A stretch of DNA of 64,000 bases, from positions 62,001 through 126,000 of the forward strand of contig NZ_NEJH01000008.1 of assembly GCF_002113025.1 (NCBI RefSeq), given 5' to 3'. This DNA is from Pseudomonas sp. B28(2017). Its GTDB lineage: Bacteria; Pseudomonadota; Gammaproteobacteria; Pseudomonadales; Pseudomonadaceae. The position numbers and the translations under genes were made by a program. This document shows positions 53,656-61,982 of this stretch, in pieces. Below the pieces are notes generated by a model. It worked only from the letters and a program-made list of their open reading frames with translations. It ran no database searches and was not told where the DNA came from. Positions within the stretch are counted from its first letter, which is position 1; each line of letters begins with the position of its first letter.

Positions 53656-54561
53656 TTAACCTTTGCCTTTGGTCCGGGTCATGTTCGGCCCACCATTCTT
53701 TTCCAGATGCTCAATGATGATCCCCGCGACATTCTTCCCGGTGGTGGTCTCAATCCCTTCAAGCCCGGGCGAAGAGTTCACTTCCATCACCAGTGGCCCG
53801 TGATTGGAGCGCAGGATATCCACCCCGGCCACCGCCAACCCCATGACCTTTGCCGCACGCAATGCTGTCATGCGCTCTTCGGGTGTGATCTTGATCAGGC
53901 TCGCGCTGCCACCGCGATGCAGGTTGGAACGAAATTCGCCGGGCTTGGCCTGGCGCTTCATCGCTGCAATCACCTTGTCACCGACGACGAAGCAGCGAAT
54001 GTCCGCACCACCGGCTTCCTTGATGTACTCCTGAACCATGATGTTCTGCTTGAGGCCCATGAACGCCTCGATCACCGATTCTGCGGCCGTGGCGGTTTCG
54101 CACAGCACCACGCCGATGCCTTGGGTGCCTTCCAGCACCTTGATCACCAACGGCGCGCCGTTGACCATTTCGATCAGGTCGGGAATGTCATCGGGGGAGT
54201 GGGCAAACCCGGTCACCGGCAAACCGATCCCGCGACGGGACAGCAATTGCAGCGAACGCAGCTTGTCCCGTGAACGGGCAATGGCCACCGATTCGTTGAG
54301 CGGAAATACCCCCATCATCTCGAACTGGCGCAGCACTGCGCAGCCGTAAAAGGTCACGGATGCACCGATCCGTGGAATCACCGCATCGAAACCCTCCAGC
54401 GGCTTGCCGCGGTAATGAATCTGCGGCTTGTGGCTGGCGATGTTCATGTAGGCACGCAGGGTATCGACCACCACCATTTCATGGCCGCGTTCGGTACCGG
54501 CTTCAACCAGGCGGCGGGTGGAATACAGACGCGGGTTCCGCGACAGCACAGCGATCTTCAT
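53656..54561 (-). CDS. rimK: Ribosomal protein S6 glutamate ligase RimK
   Basis: A 301-residue ATP-grasp ligase adding glutamates to the C-terminus of ribosomal protein S6. Seen: the N-terminal AVLSRNPRLYSTRRLVEAG; ATP-grasp blocks PLVIKVLEGTQGIGVVL and IMVQEYIKEAGGADIRCFV; and the metal-site end MEVNSSPGLEGIE. In P. fluorescens RimK adjusts the proteome and root colonisation. Its start overlaps the stop of the upstream retropepsin-like gene by 4 bases (ATGA). Confidence 0.93.
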   Translation of the reverse strand: MKIAVLSRNPRLYSTRRLVEAGTERGHEMVVVDTLRAYMNIASHKPQIHYRGKPLEGFDAVIPRIGASVTFYGCAVLRQFEMMGVFPLNESVAIARSRDKLRSLQLLSRRGIGLPVTGFAHSPDDIPDLIEMVNGAPLVIKVLEGTQGIGVVLCETATAAESVIEAFMGLKQNIMVQEYIKEAGGADIRCFVVGDKVIAAMKRQAKPGEFRSNLHRGGSASLIKITPEERMTALRAAKVMGLAVAGVDILRSNHGPLVMEVNSSPGLEGIETTTGKNVAGIIIEHLEKNGGPNMTRTKGKG

Positions 54562-55037
54562 GCAACACCTGTGGAGGAGGTAGATACCGGGAACACCGGC
54601 TTGTCTTGTACATACTTGATGCCCGGATTGACCACCAACTGGCCATGGATCAGGGCTTTGGAGCCGAGCAGCAGGCGATAACGCATGGACTTGCGGCAGG
54701 CGAGCGTGAACTCGACCCGCCAGACCCGATCACCAAGGGCCAGGGTGGTGCTGATCACGTATCGCACCTGCGCGTGACCGTTCGAGCTTTTAATGGTTTT
54801 CATCGTCACCAACGGTGCTTCGCAACGACGGTGGCGCAGTTGTACGACGGAACCCAGGTGGGCGGTAAATCGCACCCACTGCTCACCATCGCGCTCGAAT
54901 GGCTCGATTTCGGTGGCGTGGAGGCTTGAGGTGCTGGCACCGGTGTCGATTTTTGCCCGAAGGCCTGCGACTCCCAAATCCGGGAGCGCTACCCACTCGC
55001 GCAGACCGACAACGGTCAAATGGTCAAATGTCTTCAA
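54558..55037 (-). CDS. rimB: Retropepsin-like protease RimB
   Basis: A 159-residue retropepsin-like aspartic protease, often annotated as ATP-dependent zinc protease. The catalytic motif DTGAST is at 31-36. The family block RVEFTLACRKSMRYRLLLGSKAL and the end of the fold follow. In P. fluorescens SBW25 the gene in this position is rimB, which trims glutamates added by RimK; the symbol follows that context. The start codon is TTG, overlapping as TTGA the stop of a possible small upstream gene, which supports translational coupling. Confidence 0.85.
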   Translation of the reverse strand: MKTFDHLTVVGLREWVALPDLGVAGLRAKIDTGASTSSLHATEIEPFERDGEQWVRFTAHLGSVVQLRHRRCEAPLVTMKTIKSSNGHAQVRYVISTTLALGDRVWRVEFTLACRKSMRYRLLLGSKALIHGQLVVNPGIKYVQDKPVFPVSTSSTGVA

Positions 55038-55171
55038 TAGTGTTCAACCGGTAGAAACCGCTCGGGCCGCATACGGCCGGATTCGCGGTATTCACGCAGA
55101 ATAATGGTTAAAAGGCGACAGATATCTACGGCCCGGATTTCCAGTCTCGCAATGAGGTTATGGAATGTCAG
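55034..55171 (-). CDS. Candidate small gene coupled to rimB
   Basis: A frame open from about 55229 to the TGA at 55034-55036, which overlaps the rimB TTG start as TTGA. The likely coding part is about 45 residues, ending REYRESGRMRPERFLPVEHY, with a hydrophobic stretch (ICRLLTIIL) and a basic tail. There is no ATG, GTG or TTG at the front; CTG at 55171 with GGA 8 bases before it is the best start seen. SBW25 has a third gene, rimA, before rimB, so this is a candidate for it; I cannot confirm sequence identity. Confidence 0.35.
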   Translation of the reverse strand: MTFHNLIARLEIRAVDICRLLTIILREYRESGRMRPERFLPVEHY

Positions 55172-55252
55172 TATTGTAATCCGGGACGACGTAATTCTTG
55201 GTACGACAGAACGGTAGTACAGTTCACCAATATTTCAGAACGAGGAAATCCC

Positions 55253-55657
55253 ATGGCACAAAAAAACGAAGAGGACGACAAAGTCCGACTCGATAAATGG
55301 TTGTGGGCTGCACGCTTTTACAAAACCCGCGCCTTGGCCAAGGCGGCGATTGAAAGTGGCAAGGTGCATTGCCGGGGCGAACGCTGCAAACCGGGCAAAG
55401 AGCCACGGATCGGCGATGAGTTTGTCATTCGCACCGGTTTCGATGAGCGCACGGTGGTGGTCCAGGCGTTGTCGATCGTTCGCCGTGGCGCACCGGAGGC
55501 GCAGACCTTGTATGCCGAGACGCAGGCCAGCATCACCAAGCGCGAAGAGGCCGCGGCGCAAAGAAAGGCGGGCGCCCTGGGCGTGAGCACCGACGGTAAA
55601 CCAAGCAAGAAACAGCGGCGGGATCTGTTCAAGTTTCGTGGTGACAGCAACGAATGA
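55253..55657 (+). CDS. hslR: Ribosome-associated heat-shock protein Hsp15
   Basis: A 134-residue S4-domain RNA-binding protein. The S4 motif VRLDKWLWAARFYKTRALAKAAIESGKV is at about 11-38, and a Lys/Arg-rich tail is at the end. It binds free 50S subunits carrying a nascent chain after heat stress and helps recycle them. The start follows GAGGAAATCCC. Divergent from the rim genes and upstream of hslO on the same strand, a conserved pairing. Confidence 0.93.
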   Translation: MAQKNEEDDKVRLDKWLWAARFYKTRALAKAAIESGKVHCRGERCKPGKEPRIGDEFVIRTGFDERTVVVQALSIVRRGAPEAQTLYAETQASITKREEAAAQRKAGALGVSTDGKPSKKQRRDLFKFRGDSNE

Positions 55658-55872
55658 TTGGTGGGGCCGCCGATCACATCAATCAGCACAAGACTTGTAA
55701 TTGCACCTGCGCGTAGCCATATGAGGTAATTGGCCTATCGTGCATGTGCCATTCGTCGTAAAGCGCACACAGCCATCGGCCCGTAAGCCATAACCAGGCA
55801 GCAATACGCTATAGCCAAGGCGTAGCGTCGAATTCTGTAACCATTATTGTCACCACTTCAGATACCAGACTT

Positions 55873-56775
55873 ATGACCGACTTACCGGATAACGACTTCA
55901 CCCAACGCTTCATCTTCGATGACAGCGACACCCGTGGCGAACTGGTCTCGTTGGAGCTCAGCTACGCCGAAGTCCTGGCCAAACACGCCTACCCGCAGCC
56001 GGTCGCGCAACTGCTCGGCGAGCTGATGGCGGCCGCGTCGTTGCTGGTCGGCACGTTGAAGTTCGATGGCTTGCTGATTCTGCAGGCCCGCTCCGAAGGC
56101 CCGATCCCGCTGCTGATGATCGAGTGCTCCAGCGAGCGCGACATCCGTGGCCTGGCCCGTTACGAAGCGGAGCGTATCGCTCCCGATGCAACCCTGGCCG
56201 ATTTGATGCCGGATGGCTCATTGACACTGACCATCGACCCGAGACAGGGCCAGCGTTACCAGGGCGTGGTCGATCTTGACGGTGAAACGTTGTCCGACTG
56301 TTTCACCAACTATTTCGTCATGTCGCAGCAGATCGGTACGCGCATCAAGCTTTGCGCCGATGGCCGTCGCGCCCGTGGCATGTTGCTGCAGCAGCTGCCC
56401 GCCGACCGCTTGAAAGATGAAGAAGAACGTGCCGCCAGCTGGCAGCACCTCACCGCCCTGGCCACTACCTTGACCGCTGATGAGCTGTTGGGCCTGGACA
56501 ACGAAACCGTGCTCCATCGTCTCTATCATGAAGAGCAGGTGCGCTTGTTCGACGTGCAAAAACTGCGTTTCCGCTGCAGTTGCTCGCGCGAACGTTCGGC
56601 CAATGCACTGGTCAGTCTGGGTAAGGAAGACGCGCAGCAACTGGTCGTGGAGCACGGTGGCAACATCGAGATCGACTGCCAGTTCTGTAACCAGCGCTAC
56701 CTGTTCGATGCGGCCGACGTCACCCAATTGTTCGCCGGCGCGGGTGTCAATACGCCGTCAGATACCCGTCACTAA
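55873..56775 (+). CDS. hslO: Redox-regulated chaperone Hsp33
   Basis: A 300-residue Hsp33 holdase, activated when oxidants release its zinc. The four zinc cysteines are present as CSCS (about 234-237) and CQFC about 30 residues later. The core has the family blocks LGELMAAASLLVGTLKFDGLL, then GRYxAExI-like RYEAERIAPD and the flexible linker before the zinc domain. Follows hslR on the same strand after a 215-base gap, so probably with its own promoter. Confidence 0.95.
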   Translation: MTDLPDNDFTQRFIFDDSDTRGELVSLELSYAEVLAKHAYPQPVAQLLGELMAAASLLVGTLKFDGLLILQARSEGPIPLLMIECSSERDIRGLARYEAERIAPDATLADLMPDGSLTLTIDPRQGQRYQGVVDLDGETLSDCFTNYFVMSQQIGTRIKLCADGRRARGMLLQQLPADRLKDEEERAASWQHLTALATTLTADELLGLDNETVLHRLYHEEQVRLFDVQKLRFRCSCSRERSANALVSLGKEDAQQLVVEHGGNIEIDCQFCNQRYLFDAADVTQLFAGAGVNTPSDTRH

Positions 56776-56955
56776 AACGGTTCAGCGCAGGTAAATTCAC
56801 TGGCTGGCGCCGGATTAACGCCGTTTCGACAGGAGGGGCCTACTCTTTTTGGGCTTTTCTGGCATAATCCGGGCCACTTTTTTCGCGGTAGTAGTGCACG
56901 ACTTTCTACTACAAAAACGTTTGGAGCACTCGGCCACTGGCCGACGGGGAACCTC

Positions 56956-58497
56956 ATGACGCAAGCCAATAACGCCGTGTACACCGATCTGAGTGTTGAT
57001 GATCTGGTTAAAGAAGCCCTCAACCGCGGTGAAGGCGAGCTTGCCGATACCGGCGCACTGGTTGTTCGTACCGGTCACCGTACCGGCCGTTCGCCAGTCG
57101 ATCGTTTCATCGTTGAAGAGCCAAGCACCCAGGCCGCAATCGCTTGGGGCCCTATCAACCGCAAGTTCCCGGCCGACAAGTTCGACGCCCTGTGGGCTCG
57201 CGTTGAGGCATTCAACAACGCGCAAGAGCATTTCGTTTCCCACGTGCATGTAGGTGCGGCTTCCGACCACTACCTGGCCGTGAAGATGACCACCCAGACC
57301 GCCTGGCAGAACTTGTTTGGCCGTTGCCTGTTCATCAACCCGGCTCAGTACAACCCGGCGGGTCGTGAAGAGTGGCAAGTCCTGAACGTTGCCAACTTCG
57401 AGTGCGTGCCAGAGCGTGACGGCACCAACTCCGACGGTTGCGTGATCATCAACTTCGCACAGAAGAAAGTGCTGATCGCCGGCATGCGTTACGCCGGTGA
57501 AATGAAGAAAGCCATGTTCTCGGTGCAGAACTTCCTGCTGCCGGCCGCTGACGTGCTGCCAATGCACTGCGCCGCCAACATCGGCGAAGAAGGCGACGTG
57601 ACCCTGTTCTTCGGTCTGTCCGGTACTGGCAAGACCACTCTGTCCGCCGACGAAAGCCGTTACCTGATCGGTGACGACGAACACGGCTGGGGCGAGGGCG
57701 TGGTGTTCAACATCGAAGGCGGTTGCTATGCCAAGTGCATCGACCTGTCCGAGAAGAACGAGCCGGTTATCTGGAAAGCCATCAAGCACGGCGCGGTCCT
57801 GGAAAACGTCGTTATCGACGACGCCAAGCACGCCGACTACGCCGATGTCAGCCTGACCCAGAACAGCCGCGCCGCGTACCCGCTGGAGCACGTTGCCAAG
57901 CGTTCCGGGAAGAACCTCGGTGGCGAGCCGAACGCCGTGATCTTCCTGACCTGCGACCTGACCGGCGTTCTGCCGCCAGTGTCGATCCTCAACGAAGAAC
58001 AAGCGGCCTACCACTTCCTGTCCGGTTACACCGCTCTGGTCGGTTCGACCGAAATGGGTTCGGGCAGCGGCATCAAGTCGACCTTCTCCACCTGCTTCGG
58101 TGCACCGTTCTTCCCGCGTCCGGCCGGTGAATACGCCGAGCTGCTGATCAAGCGCATCCGCGGCTTCGGTTCCAAGGTCTACCTGGTCAACACCGGCTGG
58201 ACCGGCGGTGGCTACGGCGTCGGCAAACGCTTCAATATCCCGACCACCCGTGCAGTGATCGCAGCGATCCAGAGCGGCGCGCTGATCGGTGCCGAGACCG
58301 AGCACCTGGACACCATCAACCTCGACGTGCCAGTGGCCGTACCGGGCGTTGAGACTGGCCTGCTGAACCCTCGCAACACCTGGGCCGACAAAGCCGCCTA
58401 CGACGAAGCCGCCAAAGCACTGGCCGGACTGTTCATCGAGAACTTCAAGAAGTTCGAAGTGAGCGACGCGATCAAGGCAGCCGGTCCAAAGTTGTAA
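56956..58497 (+). CDS. pckA: Phosphoenolpyruvate carboxykinase (ATP)
   Basis: A 513-residue ATP-type PEPCK, converting oxaloacetate and ATP to PEP, CO2 and ADP for gluconeogenesis. Seen: the substrate segment RTGHRTGRSPVDRFIV; kinase 1a P-loop GLSGTGKTTLS; kinase 2 LIGDDEHGW; and the adenine-side FFPRPAGEYAELL. The start ATG follows GGGGAACCTC. A strong terminator follows 20 bases after the stop. Confidence 0.96.
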   Translation: MTQANNAVYTDLSVDDLVKEALNRGEGELADTGALVVRTGHRTGRSPVDRFIVEEPSTQAAIAWGPINRKFPADKFDALWARVEAFNNAQEHFVSHVHVGAASDHYLAVKMTTQTAWQNLFGRCLFINPAQYNPAGREEWQVLNVANFECVPERDGTNSDGCVIINFAQKKVLIAGMRYAGEMKKAMFSVQNFLLPAADVLPMHCAANIGEEGDVTLFFGLSGTGKTTLSADESRYLIGDDEHGWGEGVVFNIEGGCYAKCIDLSEKNEPVIWKAIKHGAVLENVVIDDAKHADYADVSLTQNSRAAYPLEHVAKRSGKNLGGEPNAVIFLTCDLTGVLPPVSILNEEQAAYHFLSGYTALVGSTEMGSGSGIKSTFSTCFGAPFFPRPAGEYAELLIKRIRGFGSKVYLVNTGWTGGGYGVGKRFNIPTTRAVIAAIQSGALIGAETEHLDTINLDVPVAVPGVETGLLNPRNTWADKAAYDEAAKALAGLFIENFKKFEVSDAIKAAGPKL

Positions 58498-58516
58498 GTG
58501 CTGGATTGAGCTAACG

Positions 58517-58546
58517 AAAAAGCCGCCCCTCGGGGCGGCTTTTTTG
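58517..58546 (+). terminator. Rho-independent terminator after pckA
   Basis: Arms AGCCGCCCC and GGGGCGGCT (58521-58540) with A-run before and T-run after; may work in both directions. Confidence 0.93.
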
Positions 58547-58604
58547 TGCGCGTTGTCTCGTCCTGAATAAGGTTGATTCGCTCATGGGGATTGCCAAATC
58601 AGTG

Positions 58605-58775
58605 TCATGGCCATCTCTGTCTGGCATGAATCACTCCCATCATTTCAACCGCCTCCCGTGCGATCAGATAGATCATGACGTAGTTAGCGGTTGCAACGAT
58701 TTCCCGCGTCCCTGGGACCTTGCCTTTTCTGTGTAGGGTCGGACGTAATCTAGGATGTGCGAGAAAGGACCGCCA
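58605..58775 (-). pseudogene. ParE/RelE-type toxin remnant
   Basis: A 57-codon frame without a start, closed upstream by a TGA. Its product ends with the C-terminal half of a ParE-type toxin: RKGKVPGTREIVATANYVMI and then VEMMGVIHARQRWP before the stop. These match the conserved G-R/K-V-x-GTRELV and I-x-V-L-x-V-x-HxxQxWP signatures of the family. The N-terminal half and an antitoxin gene are absent upstream. Taken as a decayed toxin-antitoxin locus beside pckA. Confidence 0.7.
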
Positions 58776-59080
58776 TCATCGTGACCAATCGATGGGAGGC
58801 GACTGTGTTCGGGTTGGTCACCGGTGAGATCTACGCGCACAGAACCGGCATGCCCGAAGGCATCCCAAACACAGCACGCCATATAGCGTGCAGACACAAA
58901 AAAGCGTCGGCAGCATACAACGGGTGCGTACCTGGATCTAATTCGGGTGACCAGGCCCGAGTCGCTGATTTGGCAGCGACAGTCCGGACTATAGGGCTGG
59001 GGGACGGTTCATCGATAACCGACAAGGTGTCTTGTTTTGCAGGACCTTGCCGAAGCTTTGACAGGTTGTTGCTGATGGAC
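58776..59080. other. Gap without a supported gene
   Basis: 305 bases between the toxin remnant and the small hypothetical gene. Several short frames overlap on both strands, but none has a ribosome site or a recognised product. Part may be further decayed toxin-antitoxin DNA. Confidence 0.5.
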
Positions 59081-59440
59081 TTATCCACACCGCACCGCGT
59101 TATCGTTCTTCGCCAGCAGGCTCGCTCCCGCAAGGGATTGTGGTGTTTTTCCGCCGGTGAGGTTTGGCAAGCGCTGCCGGGCGATGTCGAGCAGGTCGTT
59201 GCCGTCCTGGGTCAGCAGGTACAGGGCGCTGACGATCTTGGGGATGTCGCTCGCTCCGGCTTGGTTGAAACATGTGCAATAAAGGGTTTCGAGCAGGTCG
59301 CTGGCGGCGCGGATGCGTTGTCCGGCGGCGTCGAGGATCTCGAAGGGGTCGGCCTCGGTATCGATGACCAGCACTGGGGTTTCGCTGTAGCTGGATTTAA
59401 GCGGCTGATAGCGTTCGGTAGATGTCTTTAGCGAGGGCAT
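59081..59440 (-). CDS. Small hypothetical protein with REP-encoded tail
   Basis: A 119-residue protein, not recognised with certainty; the pattern of a short beta-like start (ETPVLVIDTEADPFEILDAAG) followed by two helices (RIRAASDLLETLY, SALYLLTQDGNDLLDIARQRL) resembles DUF3077-type small Pseudomonas proteins. It is predicted soluble. The last ~20 residues (QSLAGASLLAKNDNAVRCG) are encoded by a REP half element at 59106-59136, so the original stop was probably lost or replaced. A ribosome site before the ATG is weak. Confidence 0.55.
   Translation of the reverse strand: MPSLKTSTERYQPLKSSYSETPVLVIDTEADPFEILDAAGQRIRAASDLLETLYCTCFNQAGASDIPKIVSALYLLTQDGNDLLDIARQRLPNLTGGKTPQSLAGASLLAKNDNAVRCG
59106..59136. 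repeat. REP half element inside a reading frame
   Basis: Single diverged REP copy (GCAGGCTCGCTCCCGCAAGG) lying within the 3' end of the small hypothetical gene. Confidence 0.75.
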
Positions 59441-59902
59441 TGATGTCTCAGTCCTGTAAGAGATCGGAGGTCACTCCGGCAGGCCGCCACAGTATTTTCA
59501 GCCGCGCCAAAACTATGATGAGTGTGGCGAAGCAGAGCAATACAGTCGCAATGGACAGGTTTTGTAGGGCGTTTACTGCCTTGGGGGGAATGCTCCTACA
59601 CGCCCCCCTGGTTTTATCGAAGAATGCTTCTACTGGAAATGATTCCTACAAAGCTGTGCAGAAAAATATGTAGGGTGCTTGGTGGGCTGGATTCAATCGA
59701 CCGCAGGTGCGGGGGGAAACCATACCTGCGGGGGGAGGCGGGGCGTCAGGTGGCAAAGTGCTCTGTGTGTTTCAACCTGTGGCGTCGCAGGGCGCGTTGA
59801 GGCTGTATCATCCCGTATCGTTTTTGTCCCCGACCTTTTCTTGACTCGCTGCAATCGCCGACCAGGCTTTTAGCACTGCGGCGGTCAACGGAGTGACAGC
59901 TT
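59441..59902. other. Gap upstream of the RecQ-family gene
   Basis: 462 bases with no supported gene; small frames on the plus strand lack codon bias and ribosome sites. No clear promoter was picked out. Confidence 0.5.
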
Positions 59903-61837
59903 ATGCACAACACCCTGGAACAGGTTTTCGGTTATCCACAGTTTCGACCCGGTCAGGAGGCGGCGGTCAGTGCCGTGCTGGCCGGGCGTTCGGCGGCGGC
60001 GATTTTCCCCACCGGCTCCGGCAAATCCCTTTGCTACCAATTGCCGGCGCTGTTGCTGCCGCACCTGACGCTGGTGGTCTCACCGTTGCTGGCGTTGATG
60101 CAGGATCAACTGGCGTTCCTGCAACGCCACGGCATCTCGGCGGGCAGTATCGATTCGGCCCAGAGCCGCGATGACGCCAGCGATGTCATGGCCCGTGCCA
60201 GGTCCGGCGAGTTGAAGATTCTGATGATCTCGGTGGAGCGCTTGAAGAACGAGCGTTTTCGCCATTTCCTGCAGCAAGTACCGATCTCGCTGCTGGTGGT
60301 GGACGAGGCGCACTGCATCTCCGAATGGGGGCATAACTTTCGCCCGGACTACCTCAAGCTTCCCGACTATCAACGCCAGTTCAATATCCCTCAGGTGCTG
60401 CTGCTGACCGCAACGGCGACGCCCAAGGTCATCGCCGACATGCAGGCGAAATTCGCCATCGCCGCCGAGGATGTAGTGACCACCGGTTTCTATCGCCCGA
60501 ACCTGAATTTGCTGGTGGAACCGGTTCGCGGAGCGGACAAACGCAGACGCCTCGTCGAGTGGATGAGCCAGCGTCCGGATCAGCCGAGCATCGTCTACGT
60601 CACCCTGCAGAAAACCGCCGAGCACATCGCCGAACACCTGAACCGCAATGGCGTTCAGGCCGAGGCCTATCACGCCGGGTTGCCCCATGAGCAACGAGAT
60701 GTGATCCAGCGTCGCTTCATGGGCGGGCAGTCCAATTGCATCGTCGCTACCATCGCTTTCGGCATGGGCATCGACAAAAGCGATATCCGCAATGTGGTGC
60801 ATTTCGACCTGCCCAAGTCCATCGAAAACTACAGCCAGGAAATCGGCCGCGCCGGGCGTGACGGGCGGCCGTCGGACTGCCTGGTGTTGGCCAACCGCGA
60901 CAGCCTCAACGTGCTGGAGAACTTCGTCTACGGCGACACCCCCGAGCTGGATGGTATCCGTTGTGTGCTTGACGAGGTGCATGCCGCAGCCCCCGAAGGG
61001 CAGTGGGAGTTTCTGCTGGGGCCGTTGGTGGATCAGAGCAATATTCGCCAATTGCCGCTCAAGACCTTGCTGGTGCAACTCGAGCTGCGCGGGTTGATCG
61101 CCCCGCGCTACGCGTACTACGCCGAGTACCGTTTCAAGTATGTGCAGGAGCCCGAGGCGCTATTGGCGCGTTTCGAAGGCGAGCGCAGGGATTTTGTCGC
61201 TGCGATCATCCAGACCTCCAGCCGTGCCCGGACCTGGGCAACGGTGAATTTCGAGGTCTTGTACGAGCAGCATCAGGCCGAGCGCAGCCGGGTGGTCAAG
61301 GCGCTGGATTACTTCCAGGAGAAGGGCTGGGTGGAGCTCGAAAGCAAGCAGATGACCGAGGTCTATAGCGTGCTGCAAAGCGGGTTCGACAGCGTCGCGT
61401 TGAGCGAGGAACTGCACGTCTGTTTCACTCGGCATGAGCACACCGAGATCGCGCGGATTCACGCGATGCTGGATCTGTTCGCCACCGACCGTTGCCTGGG
61501 CTATCGCCTTGCCGAGTATTTCGGTGATCACAATGCCCCGCCGCAATGCGGGCATTGTTCGGTGTGTCATGGGCAGGTGGCGCGGCTACCGGCACCACCG
61601 GCGTTGCCGGCGCTTGTGGATAAAAATTTCGAGGCGCTGTGCGGCGGTTTTATCCACAGGCACGAGCAGCACACGGGCAACCCGCCCTCGGCTGAACGCG
61701 TGACACGGTTTCTGTGCGGGATCAGCGTGCCGCTGTTCACCAGGCTCAAGGCGCGGGCGATTGCCGGGTTTGCGGCGCTGGAGGATTACCCGTATGCCGA
61801 GGTGCGGGAGTGGGTTGAGCTACATCTGGCAGGCTGA
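59903..61837 (+). CDS. RecQ-family ATP-dependent DNA helicase
   Basis: A 644-residue superfamily 2 helicase. Motif 0/I FRPGQEAAVSAVLAG and FPTGSGKSLCYQLPA; motif II VVDEAHCISEWGHNFRPDY; motif III LLTATATPKV; motif V/VI VATIAFGMGIDKSDIRNVVHFDLP and QEIGRAGRDG. A C-terminal zinc-like cluster reads CGHCSVCHG, followed by about 80 residues without a classical HRDC domain. It differs from E. coli RecQ in the C-terminal third, so it is better called a RecQ-like helicase than recQ itself. Unwinds DNA during repair or replication restart. No operon partner. Confidence 0.9.
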   Translation: MHNTLEQVFGYPQFRPGQEAAVSAVLAGRSAAAIFPTGSGKSLCYQLPALLLPHLTLVVSPLLALMQDQLAFLQRHGISAGSIDSAQSRDDASDVMARARSGELKILMISVERLKNERFRHFLQQVPISLLVVDEAHCISEWGHNFRPDYLKLPDYQRQFNIPQVLLLTATATPKVIADMQAKFAIAAEDVVTTGFYRPNLNLLVEPVRGADKRRRLVEWMSQRPDQPSIVYVTLQKTAEHIAEHLNRNGVQAEAYHAGLPHEQRDVIQRRFMGGQSNCIVATIAFGMGIDKSDIRNVVHFDLPKSIENYSQEIGRAGRDGRPSDCLVLANRDSLNVLENFVYGDTPELDGIRCVLDEVHAAAPEGQWEFLLGPLVDQSNIRQLPLKTLLVQLELRGLIAPRYAYYAEYRFKYVQEPEALLARFEGERRDFVAAIIQTSSRARTWATVNFEVLYEQHQAERSRVVKALDYFQEKGWVELESKQMTEVYSVLQSGFDSVALSEELHVCFTRHEHTEIARIHAMLDLFATDRCLGYRLAEYFGDHNAPPQCGHCSVCHGQVARLPAPPALPALVDKNFEALCGGFIHRHEQHTGNPPSAERVTRFLCGISVPLFTRLKARAIAGFAALEDYPYAEVREWVELHLAG

Positions 61838-61982
61838 ACTGTGCTCCCACAGGGTTTTGCGGTGTACTCAATGGGGCACATCCATCCGCTGAATGTTGCT
61901 CATCACAGGAATAAATTTCAAAAAAGCCCGGTGGCTGACTATGGTGATGGCTGTCTTCGGATCGCCAACAAGAGAACAAAAC

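Noticed and set aside
58673..58897. 74-codon minus-strand frame starting MSARYMACC
   Set aside because: Overlaps the ParE remnant in another frame, has no ribosome site and no recognisable product.
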